DNA of 64,000 bases from positions 10,340-74,339 of the forward strand of contig CAZUPI010000007.1 of the NCBI GenBank assembly GCA_964621755.1, written 5' to 3'. Numbering within the stretch: the first letter of the stretch is position 1; the number at the start of each line of letters is the position of its first letter. The translations under genes were made by a program, and so were the position numbers. Shown in pieces: positions 1 to 8,556 of the stretch. Below the pieces are notes generated by a model. It was not told the origin of the DNA and ran no database searches. It was given only the letters and a program-made list of their open reading frames with translations. Source of the DNA: UMGS1696 sp964621755. GTDB taxonomy: Bacteria; Bacillota; Clostridia; Oscillospirales; CAG-272.

Positions 1-69
1 ATCTATAATGTACTCGGTTCGCTCATCCTCTCGAAAAGCATGTATATTGATAGGAGGCGGTTAAAATGA
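1..69 (+). CDS. C-terminal end of a probable ABC-2 permease (partial)
   Basis: The frame is open from base 1 and ends at TGA 67-69, giving a 22-residue hydrophobic then basic tail (ILSKSMYIDRRRLK). The stop overlaps the ATG at 66 of the next gene as ATGA, which indicates translational coupling. A permease tail is inferred from the position just before an ABC ATPase gene and from the hydrophobic-basic ending; too little is present to name the family. Confidence 0.45.
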   Translation: MYNVLGSLILSKSMYIDRRRLK

Positions 70-964
70 ATGCAATAGAAATTAAGGCTTAACCAAAAAC
101 TTTGGAGACAAACAAGCGCTCAAAGGTCTCAATATGACCGTTCCTGTGGGAGCGATATACGGTTTCATCGGGGAAAATGGAAGTGGAAAATCCACGACCG
201 AAAAGCTCATCTGCGGACTTCTCGTTCCGAGCGGAGAAACGATTAAGCTGTTTGGCAGAGATTATACCAATGCGGATGTTCGAGCAAAGGTCGGCGTCCT
301 CATCGAAGCGCCTGGATGCTTCCCGAATTACAGTGTGTGGAACAACATGATGCTCCAAGCTGCCAATTTAAGTATTCAAAACCCGGAGACAGAGGTAAGA
401 AAAGTTCTGAAAATGGTCAGAATGGAAGGCGCTGCCGGAAATAAATATAAAAACTGTTCTTTGGGTATGAAGCAAAGAATCGGCATCGCCATGGCGCTGC
501 TGGGACGTCCGACCTTGCTGGTGCTGGATGAACCGATTAACGGTCTGGATGCGGACGGCATGCGCATTATGAGAGAGGTGCTTGTGAATATCACCAAAAA
601 CTACAGATGCACCGTTGTAATCTCCTCTCATATTCTGGGGGAACTCGAAAAGATAGCGACACATTACGGAATTGTCCGCGGCGGCAAAATGATTAAAGAG
701 ATGACCGCCGAAGAATTGGATGCGGGATGCCGGACCTATGTGGCTCTTCAAACAAGGGAGATGAGCCGAACAAAGGCGCTGCTGGCCTGCAAGTTTTCAC
801 GTGTGAAAGAAGATGAAAGTGGATATATCCGTGTGTATGACGTGGAAAATCCCGAGCAGGTTGTCACGTATCTGTATGAAAACGGCATCTTGATAAGTGA
901 GATCCAAACAGCCAAGATTGGTTTGGAAGAATACTATATCGATTTGATGAAGGAGGGCAGATAA
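66..964 (+). CDS. ABC transporter ATP-binding protein, bacitracin/lantibiotic-export type, with a 5' frameshift
   Basis: This is the ATPase subunit of an ABC-2 exporter of the BcrA/lantibiotic-immunity kind. Walker A is GENGSGKST, the signature is a variant (CSLGMKQR), Walker B is LLVLDEP, followed by the D-loop NGLD and H-loop SSH. The natural start is ATG 66, which has an AGGAGG site at 51-58 and overlaps the upstream stop. That frame reads MNAIEIKA and hits TAA at 90, while the family N-terminus (LTKNFGDKQALKGLNM) continues in another frame from about 86. One base is therefore missing near 84-90. Without the shift, translation would have to begin at ATG 134, which has no ribosome-binding site and loses the first beta strand. 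It may be a real lesion or a sequence error. The permease at 966 follows by one base. Confidence 0.85.
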
Positions 965-965
965 C

Positions 966-1787
966 ATGGAAAAGACAGAGAAAATCAAATTTGCGCATAA
1001 CAGCTTTGGCAAACGGCTGAAAAGCATGTTATCGGTGGACTTTCGAAGAATGTTTACAATGCCGCTGCTCTATATCATGGTGGGTATCGCCGCCGTGATT
1101 CCCATATTGGTACTGGTAATGACGACTGCTATGGATGGGTCCGTTTCTGTAGATCCGGTAACAGGCGTGGAAACGGTAGTGGAAATGGAACCCTTTACAA
1201 ACACTTGGCAAGTTGTTGAATCGGTAAGTAGCGATAGCTCCGGAATAAGCGCCGATATCATGAGTATGTGCAATATTAACCTGCTTTTCTTCATGGCGGC
1301 AGTTCTTGTTTGCATTTTTGTTGCTGATGATTTCAGAAGCGGATATGCAAAAAATCTCTTTACGGTTCGCTCCCCAAAAAACGACTATGTGGTCTCGAAA
1401 ACCCTTGTAGGCTTTGTCGGCGGCGCACTTATGATTTTGGCTTACTTGGTTGGCTCACTTCTCGGAGGTGCTATCGCGGGATTATCCTTCGACGCAGGCG
1501 CGGCAGGCGTCAGCGGAATCGTGATGTGTCTTCTGTCAAAGGAGTTCTTAATGGCGGTATTTGTTCCGATTTACCTGTTATGGAGCGTTGTGGGCAAACA
1601 GAAACTATGGCTGTCCATGGTCGGCTCGTTTTGCGTCGGCATGCTGTTCTTCATGATGATTCCTGCGCTGACGCCTCTAAATTCCGGAATCATGAATGTC
1701 ATTATGTGCTTGATTGGGGGAGCATTATTCAGCGTGGGTCTCGGTGCCGTCAGCAACACGGTATTAAGAAAAACAAGTTTGGTGTAA
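966..1787 (+). CDS. ABC-2 family transporter permease
   Basis: The 273-residue protein has a cytoplasmic N-terminus, a first membrane segment (residues about 36-55), an extracellular loop of about 50 residues, and five further hydrophobic segments. This six-helix layout is usual for ABC-2 permeases of bacitracin or lantibiotic resistance exporters. It starts one base after the ATPase stop, with the GGAGG site inside the ATPase 3' end, so the two are co-translated. The substrate is unknown; the two-component system and the cardiolipin synthase remnant nearby suggest cell-envelope defence. Confidence 0.8.
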   Translation: MEKTEKIKFAHNSFGKRLKSMLSVDFRRMFTMPLLYIMVGIAAVIPILVLVMTTAMDGSVSVDPVTGVETVVEMEPFTNTWQVVESVSSDSSGISADIMSMCNINLLFFMAAVLVCIFVADDFRSGYAKNLFTVRSPKNDYVVSKTLVGFVGGALMILAYLVGSLLGGAIAGLSFDAGAAGVSGIVMCLLSKEFLMAVFVPIYLLWSVVGKQKLWLSMVGSFCVGMLFFMMIPALTPLNSGIMNVIMCLIGGALFSVGLGAVSNTVLRKTSLV

Positions 1788-1867
1788 CGGTACCTTCCTG
1801 ATTTTCATCCGGGATTTGGCATCCCGCTATGGAAATTTTGTGACAAAAGCCGCAAATTAATATTTTT

Positions 1868-1910
1868 CAAACAATTTTGAAGCAAGCTGCAAACAATCAT
1901 GGGGTAATAT
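1868..1910 (+). promoter_or_regulatory. Promoter with three 11-bp-spaced heptamers (copy 1)
   Basis: CAAACAA at 1868, GAAGCAA at 1879 and CAAACAA at 1890 are spaced exactly 11 bp apart, followed 15 bp after the last repeat start by a TAATAT -10 (1905-1910). This is the geometry of direct-repeat sites for OmpR/PhoB-type regulators that take over the -35 region. A near-identical arrangement lies at 2533-2575. The response regulator at 3529 is the likely binder (inference). Confidence 0.6.
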
Positions 1911-1939
1911 ATAGCCAGATAACCTATATATGATTCACA

Positions 1940-1974
1940 GGCAGCAGCCCATAGTCGCTGCTGCCTATTTTATT
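1940..1974 (+). terminator. Hairpin with short T-rich tail (attenuator or weak terminator)
   Basis: GGCAGCAGC (1940-1948) and GCTGCTGCC (1957-1965) form a 9-bp perfect stem with an 8-base loop, followed by TATTTTATT. It lies between the copy 1 promoter and the cardiolipin synthase remnant, so it may end readthrough from the ABC genes or attenuate the leader. Confidence 0.5.
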
Positions 1975-1990
1975 GCGAGGGAGGAAAAAG

Positions 1991-2408
1991 GTGGAAAGAC
2001 TACTTAAGATATTGCGTTCCCGCACCATACCATATTTAATTTGCGATCATGAGCTTTTGAGCGCACTGCGCATGGCAGCGAAAAAGAGTGCGAATCATCA
2101 CGCCGCATATCCCGGATAAGAAAACCGTCTTTCTGATGACGCGCCCAAATTATGGGGTGTTGATTCAGGACGGCGTGAAAATCTACGAATATACGCCGGG
2201 CTTTATTCATGCCAAGAACTTCATCTAGAACTTCATCCGCTTGAGTGTGGCGCATGGATGTATGATACGGACTTGCATCCCGGACATGAAAGCGGACTTT
2301 TTGGAGACGGTCACACAATCTGAGAAGATTACGGCGGACAGGGCCCGATCGCGGGGATGGAAACGGTTATTGGCCGAGCTGATGAAAGTCTTCTCACCAT
2401 TATTGTAA
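1991..2408 (+). pseudogene. Cardiolipin synthase, degenerate C-terminal remnant
   Basis: Three overlapping frames together give the C-terminal half of a phospholipase D-type cardiolipin synthase. The pieces are PYLICDHELLSALRMAAKK (frame of 1991), then RIITPHIPDKKTVFLMTR and GVKIYEYTPGFIHAKNF in the next frame, then ECGAWMYDTD and CIPDMKADFLETV after further shifts, ending at TAA 2406. At least three frameshifts and an in-frame stop at about 2226 are visible. The second HKD motif keeps only HAK and has lost the downstream GTxNLDxRS segment. A good ribosome-binding site (GGGAGG, about 1979) precedes GTG 1991. It cannot be functional. Its place in an envelope-stress operon fits the role of cardiolipin in resistance to membrane-active peptides. 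Confidence 0.85.
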
Positions 2409-2532
2409 GGACGTTAAGAGTTGGGTTCCTAATAGGCAGATTGACAGAGGAGAATTCAATTTAGGCGGATGGCGTTCTGACGCTTTCGTCCTGGGTACAG
2501 AAATCACAGCAATTTTAAAATTAATATTTTTA

Positions 2533-2583
2533 GAAACAATCCTCAAACAAAGTGCAAACAAAAATCGGGTATTATGTTATGAT
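2533..2583 (+). promoter_or_regulatory. Promoter with three 11-bp-spaced heptamers (copy 2)
   Basis: GAAACAA 2533, CAAACAA 2544 and CAAACAA 2555 repeat every 11 bp. A TATTAT -10 starts at 2570, 15 bp after the last repeat start as in copy 1; a second candidate -10, TATGAT, is at 2578. The flanking AATTAATATTTTT is also shared with copy 1. It should drive 2624-5813, including the regulator, as an autoregulated unit. Confidence 0.65.
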
Positions 2584-2623
2584 ATAGAGGTCTTACAATA
2601 GGATCAGAGAAGGAAACCGAGCC

Positions 2624-3511
2624 ATGAAACACTTTAAACGGATTTTGAATCACATTCTGTTTCCCAAATTAGCGGTGGTAATTATCAGTGTGCCGGTCGC
2701 GGTAGCTCTACTTGTCTATACGTTTTTATATGAGGAGGACTACAGCCTAGTTGCTTATATATCCTATATGCTGTCTGCATATTCTTTGATTATCGTGTGC
2801 GCACGGATTATCAGAATGCCCAAAGGAGACTTTAAGGCTGTGCTGCATCGGAATCAGTATATTCATAGGTACTTGACAGATATTCCGTTTAAGACACATG
2901 TTTCGCTGTACCTGTCGCTTGGGATTAATCTGCTCTTTGTGGCAATGAAGCTCTTTTATGGCGTCTATTACAGTTCTGTGTGGTTTGGAACTCTGGCGGT
3001 TTACTATATCATGCTGGCCGTGATGCGCTTCCTGCTGCTGCGGCATGTCAAGCGAAATGCAATTGGAAAGGAGCTTGTTTTAGAACTGCGGCAGTATCGT
3101 TTGTGCGGTATTATCCTGTTGCTGATGAACATCGCATTGTCCGGTGTTGTGGTTCTTGTGGTCAGGAAAAATGAAGGCTTTCATTATGCCGGTTACCTGA
3201 TTTATGTGGTCGCTATGTACGCTTTCTACAATATTATTTCGGCAGTCAGGGACGTTGTAAAATATAGGGAATATAAGAGCCCTGTTATGTCGGCGGCGAA
3301 AGCAATCAAATTGGCAACAGCTTTGGTGTCCATGCTGTCGCTGGAAACGGCAATGCTGATGCAGTTTGATACAGGCGAGAACCCACCGGTTTTTAGAAGA
3401 GTTATGACTGCAACCACGGGCGGTTGCGTTTGTTTCTTCGTGCTTGCAATGGCTGTTTTTATGATTATAAAATCAACCAAGCAGCTAAAAAATGATAGCA
3501 CGCAAACATAA
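2624..3511 (+). CDS. Polytopic membrane protein of unknown function in a two-component operon
   Basis: The 295-residue protein has about seven to eight hydrophobic segments (around residues 15-33, 40-60, 90-110, 118-140, 160-180, 188-208, 225-245, 262-285). Basic loops such as RLLLRHVKRN point to the cytoplasm. I do not recognise the family and see no catalytic motif. It starts 40 bases after the copy 2 promoter and lies 17 bases before the response regulator, with the GGAGG site at 3516. A sensor-partner or resistance role is plausible from position only. Confidence 0.7.
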   Translation: MKHFKRILNHILFPKLAVVIISVPVAVALLVYTFLYEEDYSLVAYISYMLSAYSLIIVCARIIRMPKGDFKAVLHRNQYIHRYLTDIPFKTHVSLYLSLGINLLFVAMKLFYGVYYSSVWFGTLAVYYIMLAVMRFLLLRHVKRNAIGKELVLELRQYRLCGIILLLMNIALSGVVVLVVRKNEGFHYAGYLIYVVAMYAFYNIISAVRDVVKYREYKSPVMSAAKAIKLATALVSMLSLETAMLMQFDTGENPPVFRRVMTATTGGCVCFFVLAMAVFMIIKSTKQLKNDSTQT

Positions 3512-3528
3512 GAAATGGAGGAATTCTG

Positions 3529-4200
3529 ATGATAAAGATTCTTGTTTTGGACGATGATGTAAAGTTAAACCAGACGGTTTGCACTTACTTAAATGACTGC
3601 GGGTTTCAGACCAAGGGCTGTTTGCGTGCAAAAGACGCATACGATGAGATGTATAATAATTTATATGAGCTGATTATCTCTGACATCATGATGCCGGAGG
3701 TGGATGGTTTTGAATTCGCGGAAAACGTAAGAAAGGTAAACAAGCATATACCAATCCTGTTCATGTCGGCCAAGGATGACCTGCCTTCCAAGCAGAAAGG
3801 TTTTCAGCTGGGAATCGATGACTATATGGTCAAGCCAAATGAGTTGGATGAACTGCTTCTTCGTGTTCGGGCGCTTTTACGCCGCGCCAATATTGAAATG
3901 GATCGAAAGCTGACGGTGGGAAATTTGAAGATGTATGCGGATGCCATGGCTGCTACAGTGAATGGGGATGAGATTCCGATGACGACCAGGGAATTTAACA
4001 TCCTGTATAAGCTGCTGTCCTACCCGAATAAGACTTTTTCCCGCTCCCAGCTAATGGATGAGTTCTGGGGAATCGAATCGGAAACCAGCCTGCGGGCGGT
4101 GGATGTATATATTACGAAGCTGCGGGATAAATTCTCAATCTGTGACGGCTTTGAGATTAAGACAGTACGGGGGCTAGGCTATAAGGCGGTGCTGCGATGA
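3529..4200 (+). CDS. OmpR/PhoB-family response regulator
   Basis: An N-terminal receiver domain (about 1-115) has the acidic pair DDD near residue 8, the phospho-acceptor Asp in ISDIMMPEVDG, the MSAKDD switch, and Lys in VKPNE. A winged-helix domain (about 127-220) follows, with TTREFNILYKLL, RAVDVYITKLRDK and the terminal TVRGLGYK. Length (223) is normal. OmpR-type regulators bind direct repeats with 10-11 bp spacing, so the heptamer arrays at 1868 and 2533 are its probable targets. The stop overlaps the ATG of the kinase (ATGA, 4197-4200). Confidence 0.95.
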   Translation: MIKILVLDDDVKLNQTVCTYLNDCGFQTKGCLRAKDAYDEMYNNLYELIISDIMMPEVDGFEFAENVRKVNKHIPILFMSAKDDLPSKQKGFQLGIDDYMVKPNELDELLLRVRALLRRANIEMDRKLTVGNLKMYADAMAATVNGDEIPMTTREFNILYKLLSYPNKTFSRSQLMDEFWGIESETSLRAVDVYITKLRDKFSICDGFEIKTVRGLGYKAVLR

Positions 4201-5289
4201 AAACGAAGAATGCCAATAACTGGGCGGAAATTAAGGCAAGCCGGTTCCCCATATCGATTTTTTTCGTTTTTTTTGTTGACTCTTCTATTGATGTCCGGCA
4301 TGCATTACGGAATCCTTGTGTTTGGGCATGAGAAGCAGTGGCCCAATTTGCTGCAGATTACGCTTCCTGTCCTGTATTGGACATTGGTGGCAGCGGTGCT
4401 TACGTTGTTTACGAAATGGGAAATCCAAAGGCGTTACGAAAAGCCCGTAGTAAAGCTGCGGGAAGCCACCGAAAAGGTGGCGAATGGGGATTTTTCTGTG
4501 TATGTCCCTCCGCTGCACACCCATGAAAAACTGGATTATCTGGATGCCATGATTCAGGATTTTAACAAGATGGTAGAAGAACTGGGGAGCGTTGAAGTAC
4601 TGAAAACAGATTTTTTCTCCAATGTATCCCATGAGATTAAGACTCCCTTAGCGGTGATTCACAACAATGCGGAACTTCTTCAAAACGAAAATCTGACAGA
4701 TGCGCAGCGCAAAGAATGCACCCAAACAATTCTGCATGCCACACGGAGACTGTCCAATCTAATCATGAATATGCTGAAGCTAAATAAACTGGAAAAGCAG
4801 GTTATAAAACCGATACCCCAGCGGTTCGATTTGTGCGCCCAGCTTAGCGAATGCGCCCTGCAGTTTGAAAAAAGCTGGGAAGAGAAAGAGATTGAATTTG
4901 TGGCAGAACTGGAGGACCGGGCATTCATCATCGGTGATGAGGAGCTGCTGTCGCTGGTCTGGACAAATCTGCTGTCCAATGCTATTAAGTTCACACCTGC
5001 CGGGGGAACTGTGACGCTGACCCAGACCTCCGATACCGACGGGATAACGGTCTCGGTTGCTGATACCGGCTGCGGCATGAATGCGGAAACTATCAAGCAC
5101 ATCTTCGATAAATTCTATCAGGGGGACACATCTCACGCTACCGAGGGCAATGGCCTCGGCTTATCCCTAGTACGGCGGATTTTGGAATTATCTGATGGAA
5201 CGGTTTCCATAAAAAGCGCGGTAGGGCAGGGAAGTATCTTTACCGTCCGGCTGCCTGCATTTCATGATAGAGAGGAGACTCCGCAATGA
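4197..5289 (+). CDS. Sensor histidine kinase, with a frameshift in a poly-T tract near the start
   Basis: It has two membrane segments, a HAMP-like linker (KPVVKLREATEKVANGDF), the H-box SNVSHEIKTPLAVI, N-box NLLSNAIKF, G1 box ADTGCGM, F-box DKFYQGD and G2 box GNGLGLSL. The expected start is ATG 4197, overlapping the regulator's TGA, and reads MKTKNANNWAEIKASRF before a hydrophobic helix. That frame leaves register in the T tracts 4258-4264 and 4267-4274; the kinase frame continues as LLTLLLMSGMHYG. One extra T explains it. An alternative in-frame ATG at 4210 gives a complete ORF with an altered, less likely N-terminus. Both frames through the tract are hydrophobic, so slippage at the T8 run could restore the kinase. 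Confidence 0.85.
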
Positions 5290-5813
5290 TGGAAGACGAA
5301 AAAAAGGATTATATTGGTTACGAGTATAAAGAGGTTACCGTTCGCTCGGAAGAGGTTTCCTTCTATCTGGACAGCTACGAGAATTTTGGATGGATTGAAG
5401 ACGAACATCTCACCGCCACCTATGGTTCCTATTTAACGACGATACGCCTAAAGCGTGACAGGAAGATTATCAATAAGATGGAGCTGACGCGGTTGCAGCA
5501 GCATTTTGAAGCCTGCGTCAACGAAATGAAAGCATTGGAAAGAGCAAAATTCTCTGCCGCTATGGGATGGGCCTTGACAATCGGCATCATCGGAACCGCG
5601 TTTATGGCAGGCTCGACCTTTGCGGTCACCCATGAGCCTCCGATTATCTGGCTGTGTATTCTGCTGGCGGTTCCAGGCATTGTCGGATGGATATTGCCCT
5701 ATTTTATTTATAACGGGATTGTCGGGAAAAAGACACAGGAGATTCAGCCGCTGATTGAGGCGAAGCAGGAAGAAATGTATGAAATCTGTGAAAAGGGCCA
5801 CTCCCTGTTATAA
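5286..5813 (+). CDS. Small membrane protein of unknown function, last gene of the two-component operon
   Basis: The 175-residue protein has a charged N-terminal domain (residues 1-85, possibly coiled coil at KMELTRLQQHFEACVNEMKAL), two membrane helices (about 91-112 and 118-140), and a charged tail. It begins inside the kinase stop codon (ATGATG at 5286), with GAGAGGAG 8 bases upstream, so it is translationally coupled. The family is not recognised. Coupling to the kinase suggests an accessory role in sensing or an effector of the same response. Confidence 0.65.
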   Translation: MMEDEKKDYIGYEYKEVTVRSEEVSFYLDSYENFGWIEDEHLTATYGSYLTTIRLKRDRKIINKMELTRLQQHFEACVNEMKALERAKFSAAMGWALTIGIIGTAFMAGSTFAVTHEPPIIWLCILLAVPGIVGWILPYFIYNGIVGKKTQEIQPLIEAKQEEMYEICEKGHSLL

Positions 5814-5946
5814 AAGGCTTCGGCACCTGATGAAGAGGATAAACATCAGTACTTTATAAAGCGTATTCCGATTGTTAGTTTACCAATCGTTTCAATCCTT
5901 CGTCCAGTATCCTTCTACTTTGTTATCTTTTCTTGGTATGATAAGA

Positions 5947-5990
5947 CCTCCTGTTGTAGACTATATATAGTCTACAACAGGAGGCTTTTT
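5947..5990. terminator. Long perfect-palindrome terminator
   Basis: A 38-bp perfect palindrome spans 5947-5984 (arms CCTCCTGTTGTAGACTATA and its complement) and is followed by C and five T on the + strand. It ends the operon at 5813 and lies between convergent genes. It is unusually long and loop-less for a terminator. Confidence 0.8.
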
Positions 5991-6003
5991 GTCACTGTCT
6001 TTT

Positions 6004-6537
6004 TTATTTGATTCCGTATTTTTCTGCGAACTGTGAGACAGTTTTAACCCAGTGTTCGTAAGTAAAACTCTTCTTGATGTCGGACAAATCGATATATGCC
6101 CCGTTCACAATAGCCTGTTCCGCGGCTTCGGCTATCATCGCTTCTTTGGTATAGTTGTCGCTCAGGGATTTTTCAAATTCCATGTTCATTTTTTGGCTGA
6201 CGCCTTCCATTGCTCCTATATAGAACAAGCTTTCGCGCCCCAGTAAATCTCCGATTTTTTCAAAGCATTCTATCCCTTCACGGATATCCGCAATACTTAC
6301 CACACGTTTGTATTCCATAATTTTTTCACCTCCTGATAAAATATTGTCAACCGTTGTGCGCAGAATCTCTGCGAGGTCGAGCAGAATTCCTACATCGGGA
6401 ATCGTCTCTCCACGCTCCCACTTTGATACCGCTTGGTAGGATATGCTAAGCCGTTCGCCCAGCTCGTTCTGCGTCAAACCGATATGTTTGCGTAGCATGG
6501 CTATCTGTGCACCCACTTTTTTTGAATCAACAGTCAT
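6004..6537 (-). CDS. XRE-family helix-turn-helix transcriptional regulator
   Basis: The N-terminal Cro/CI-type domain (residues about 8-62) includes LTQNELGERLSISYQAVSKWERG and the following PDVGILLDLAEIL. A C-terminal region of about 110 residues with no recognised fold follows. The start is ATG 6537 (MTVDSKK), preceded by AAGGGGG at the right distance; an upstream in-frame ATG at 6564 lies before that site. It is transcribed towards the two-component operon and separated from it by the palindrome. Its target is unknown; binding near its own promoter would be usual for the family. Confidence 0.85.
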   Translation of the reverse strand: MTVDSKKVGAQIAMLRKHIGLTQNELGERLSISYQAVSKWERGETIPDVGILLDLAEILRTTVDNILSGGEKIMEYKRVVSIADIREGIECFEKIGDLLGRESLFYIGAMEGVSQKMNMEFEKSLSDNYTKEAMIAEAAEQAIVNGAYIDLSDIKKSFTYEHWVKTVSQFAEKYGIK

Positions 6538-6707
6538 CTGATTCCCCCTTGTTAAAAATTTCAAAGCGCTTCGATATCTATATTTTACAGATAAAAAGCC
6601 CCTTTTTCAATGACCGCGTGAGTTATATTTTAAGGGAAAACTAAATCAAGAGGTTAGTCCTCAAAAACTTAAAATTGACGCTTGATAGTGTGGCGGTTAC
6701 GAAAATA

Positions 6708-6750
6708 CAATAAAATCTCCCCCAAACCTGAGTCGGAGGAGATTTTATTG
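6708..6750 (-). terminator. Terminator of the Tp47-like surface protein gene
   Basis: CAATAAAATCTCC (6708-6720) and GGAGATTTTATTG (6738-6750) form a 13-bp perfect stem, followed on the minus strand by TATTTTC. It lies 29 bases past the stop codon at 6779. Confidence 0.7.
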
Positions 6751-6778
6751 TTCATTAATACTATACGATTACGCTATA

Positions 6779-8506
6779 TCAGCCGTTGTAAACCGAGATA
6801 TGGCTGTTCAGTTCGGTAACAAGTTCGATAACTGCAGTGGAAGTTGCACCGCTATCTTCGAGAAGGGCGCTTGCTTCTTCGTAGTGTTCAATAAGACCGC
6901 TGTCATTTGCTGCAACACCGCTGTCGATGAGCATCTTTGCCTGAAGTACGAGAGCTTCAAGAAGGGCACGTTCCGCATCAGTTGCAGGAGATTCCGCGAT
7001 GATGTTTGCGTAGTTGCTGCTGGAAACGGTTACGACGTAGGTGTTCGCGCTGTTGTAAGCTTCGGTCATTGTGACCTTTCCATCAACAACAGCTACACCG
7101 GAAGCTACAGTGGTCTTCTGACGACCGGAACCATAGTAGATACCAACTGTTACATCTTCGAGTGCTTCGGGAATATTTTCTACAACGACATCGGCAGAGC
7201 CTTCAGCGAAGGTAGCTTTGATGACTTCGGAACCATCATAAGCAGGCTTGATGTAAATACCGTCGAAGGTATAAACGTAAGTATTGTCGGGCATGATGTA
7301 GGTGATGGAAGTAACCCTTTCACCAACAAGTTTGGCAAGCTCAGGAAGGTTATCCCATCCAACGATATGGGAGTTGCAAAGACTGTCTTCACTTACGTTG
7401 AAGGAAACTTCCCAAGGCTGTACCCACATGCTCTGGAGATGTTCCATACCAACTTTAAGACCGGATTCGGTTTCAAGGATAATACCTTGGATATTTGCGT
7501 TAATGATCCAACCTTCATCCGAACGGTTGGTGCGGATATATGCGGTGGAGTTTTCAGTTACGTTGATTTGATAATCACCCCATGTGGAACCGGTCTGAAG
7601 TTCAGCGGAGGCGTCTGTTACTGTTTCAACGATGTTGAAATTGGTGGCAGAATATACTGCTTTTCCATCAACAATCGAAACGGTCTTATACTGTTCGGGT
7701 GTACTTCTTGCAAGCTTGAATGTGGGATTAATTTCGAGATATGCATCATAATCATCCGCAGAAACAGCAACATTTACATTTTTTACACCAAGAATATTGT
7801 AACCGTCCGTATTTTCTTCGGTGTAATTCGTGTACATGTTATCATTGAAGCTACTATACATTTTTACGGTAGCAGAAGTAACGCCGTCAATGCCGTAATA
7901 TTCGGTTGTGCTGACGTCTCCGGAGTAGTATTCAGCATAAGTCAGCGTAGCAGTGCCGTAAACGACATCATGCTCACTGATGTCAAAGGTCAGTGTATCG
8001 TAAATGTTGTCCAGAATTGTGATGCCTTCCGCACGTGTCAACTGAGAAGTAGGGTTAAGTAAGCCGGCGGTAGTGCCGTGGACATAATCGCCCGCAACCA
8101 GAGCAGCTACAGCATTTTTGGCACCTTCGGAAATCTCAGCAGCATCGCTGAACTTGGAAAGAGCGGCAATATCTGTATCGGTTGCCGTAAGTCCCAGAAC
8201 ATCAGCAACAATGGTCATCGCTTCTTCACGGGTGAATATGCCGTCTTCATCTTCTTCCGTATTTTCAATAGGCGACTTTGAGATTTGATTCAGAAGAGAA
8301 ACAAACTGCGCGCGGTCCATTGCGACATCCGGACTGTAATGTACAACGCCATAATCGTTCATCCAACCGCTGTCAACAAAGAACTGCAAGGATTTTTCAG
8401 CCCAGTGGCCGGCAATATCCGTGGCAGGAGCCGCGGCTGCGGATGCTGCCACACACATACTTCCAACCAGCAGTGCACAGAAGAGAGTGTTGATTTTCTT
8501 GTTCAT
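6779..8506 (-). CDS. S-layer homology (SLH) protein with a Tp47-like domain
   Basis: The 575-residue secreted protein has a signal peptide (MNKKINTLFCALLVGSMCVAASA, cut near AAA-AP). Two to three SLH-like units follow (about 30-170: DIAGHWAEKSLQFFV, FTREEAMTIVADVLG, LTRAEGITILDNIYD), which in Firmicutes bind cell-wall polysaccharide. From about residue 180, YGTATLTYAEYYSGDV resembles the mature start of Treponema pallidum Tp47 (a YGYATLSYADYWAGEL-like segment), and the rest fits that all-beta fold in length. A helical C-terminal tail (about 510-575) resembles a FIVAR-type module. The gene has its own promoter with two DtxR-like operators and lies directly downstream of the EET operon on the same strand. 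A surface partner in EET or haem/iron handling is an inference from context. Confidence 0.75.
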   Translation of the reverse strand: MNKKINTLFCALLVGSMCVAASAAAAPATDIAGHWAEKSLQFFVDSGWMNDYGVVHYSPDVAMDRAQFVSLLNQISKSPIENTEEDEDGIFTREEAMTIVADVLGLTATDTDIAALSKFSDAAEISEGAKNAVAALVAGDYVHGTTAGLLNPTSQLTRAEGITILDNIYDTLTFDISEHDVVYGTATLTYAEYYSGDVSTTEYYGIDGVTSATVKMYSSFNDNMYTNYTEENTDGYNILGVKNVNVAVSADDYDAYLEINPTFKLARSTPEQYKTVSIVDGKAVYSATNFNIVETVTDASAELQTGSTWGDYQINVTENSTAYIRTNRSDEGWIINANIQGIILETESGLKVGMEHLQSMWVQPWEVSFNVSEDSLCNSHIVGWDNLPELAKLVGERVTSITYIMPDNTYVYTFDGIYIKPAYDGSEVIKATFAEGSADVVVENIPEALEDVTVGIYYGSGRQKTTVASGVAVVDGKVTMTEAYNSANTYVVTVSSSNYANIIAESPATDAERALLEALVLQAKMLIDSGVAANDSGLIEHYEEASALLEDSGATSTAVIELVTELNSHISVYNG

Positions 8507-8525
8507 AATTGTAATATCTCCTTTC

Positions 8526-8543
8526 AGTTAGTGAATGCTAACT
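8526..8543 (-). promoter_or_regulatory. DtxR-like operator in the leader of the surface protein
   Basis: AGTTAG-N6-CTAACT is a perfect 6-bp inverted repeat, 20 bases upstream of the start codon. It matches the other GTTAG-N6-CTAAC sites at the EET and feo loci. Confidence 0.65.
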
Positions 8544-8556
8544 TATAACCTGTGTA

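Noticed and set aside
2004..2318. 104-residue minus-strand open frame
   Set aside because: It is antisense to the cardiolipin synthase remnant, whose motifs are readable on the + strand.
6800..8062. 420-residue open frame on the + strand
   Set aside because: Antisense to the SLH/Tp47-like gene, Cys and Phe rich, without family resemblance or start signal.
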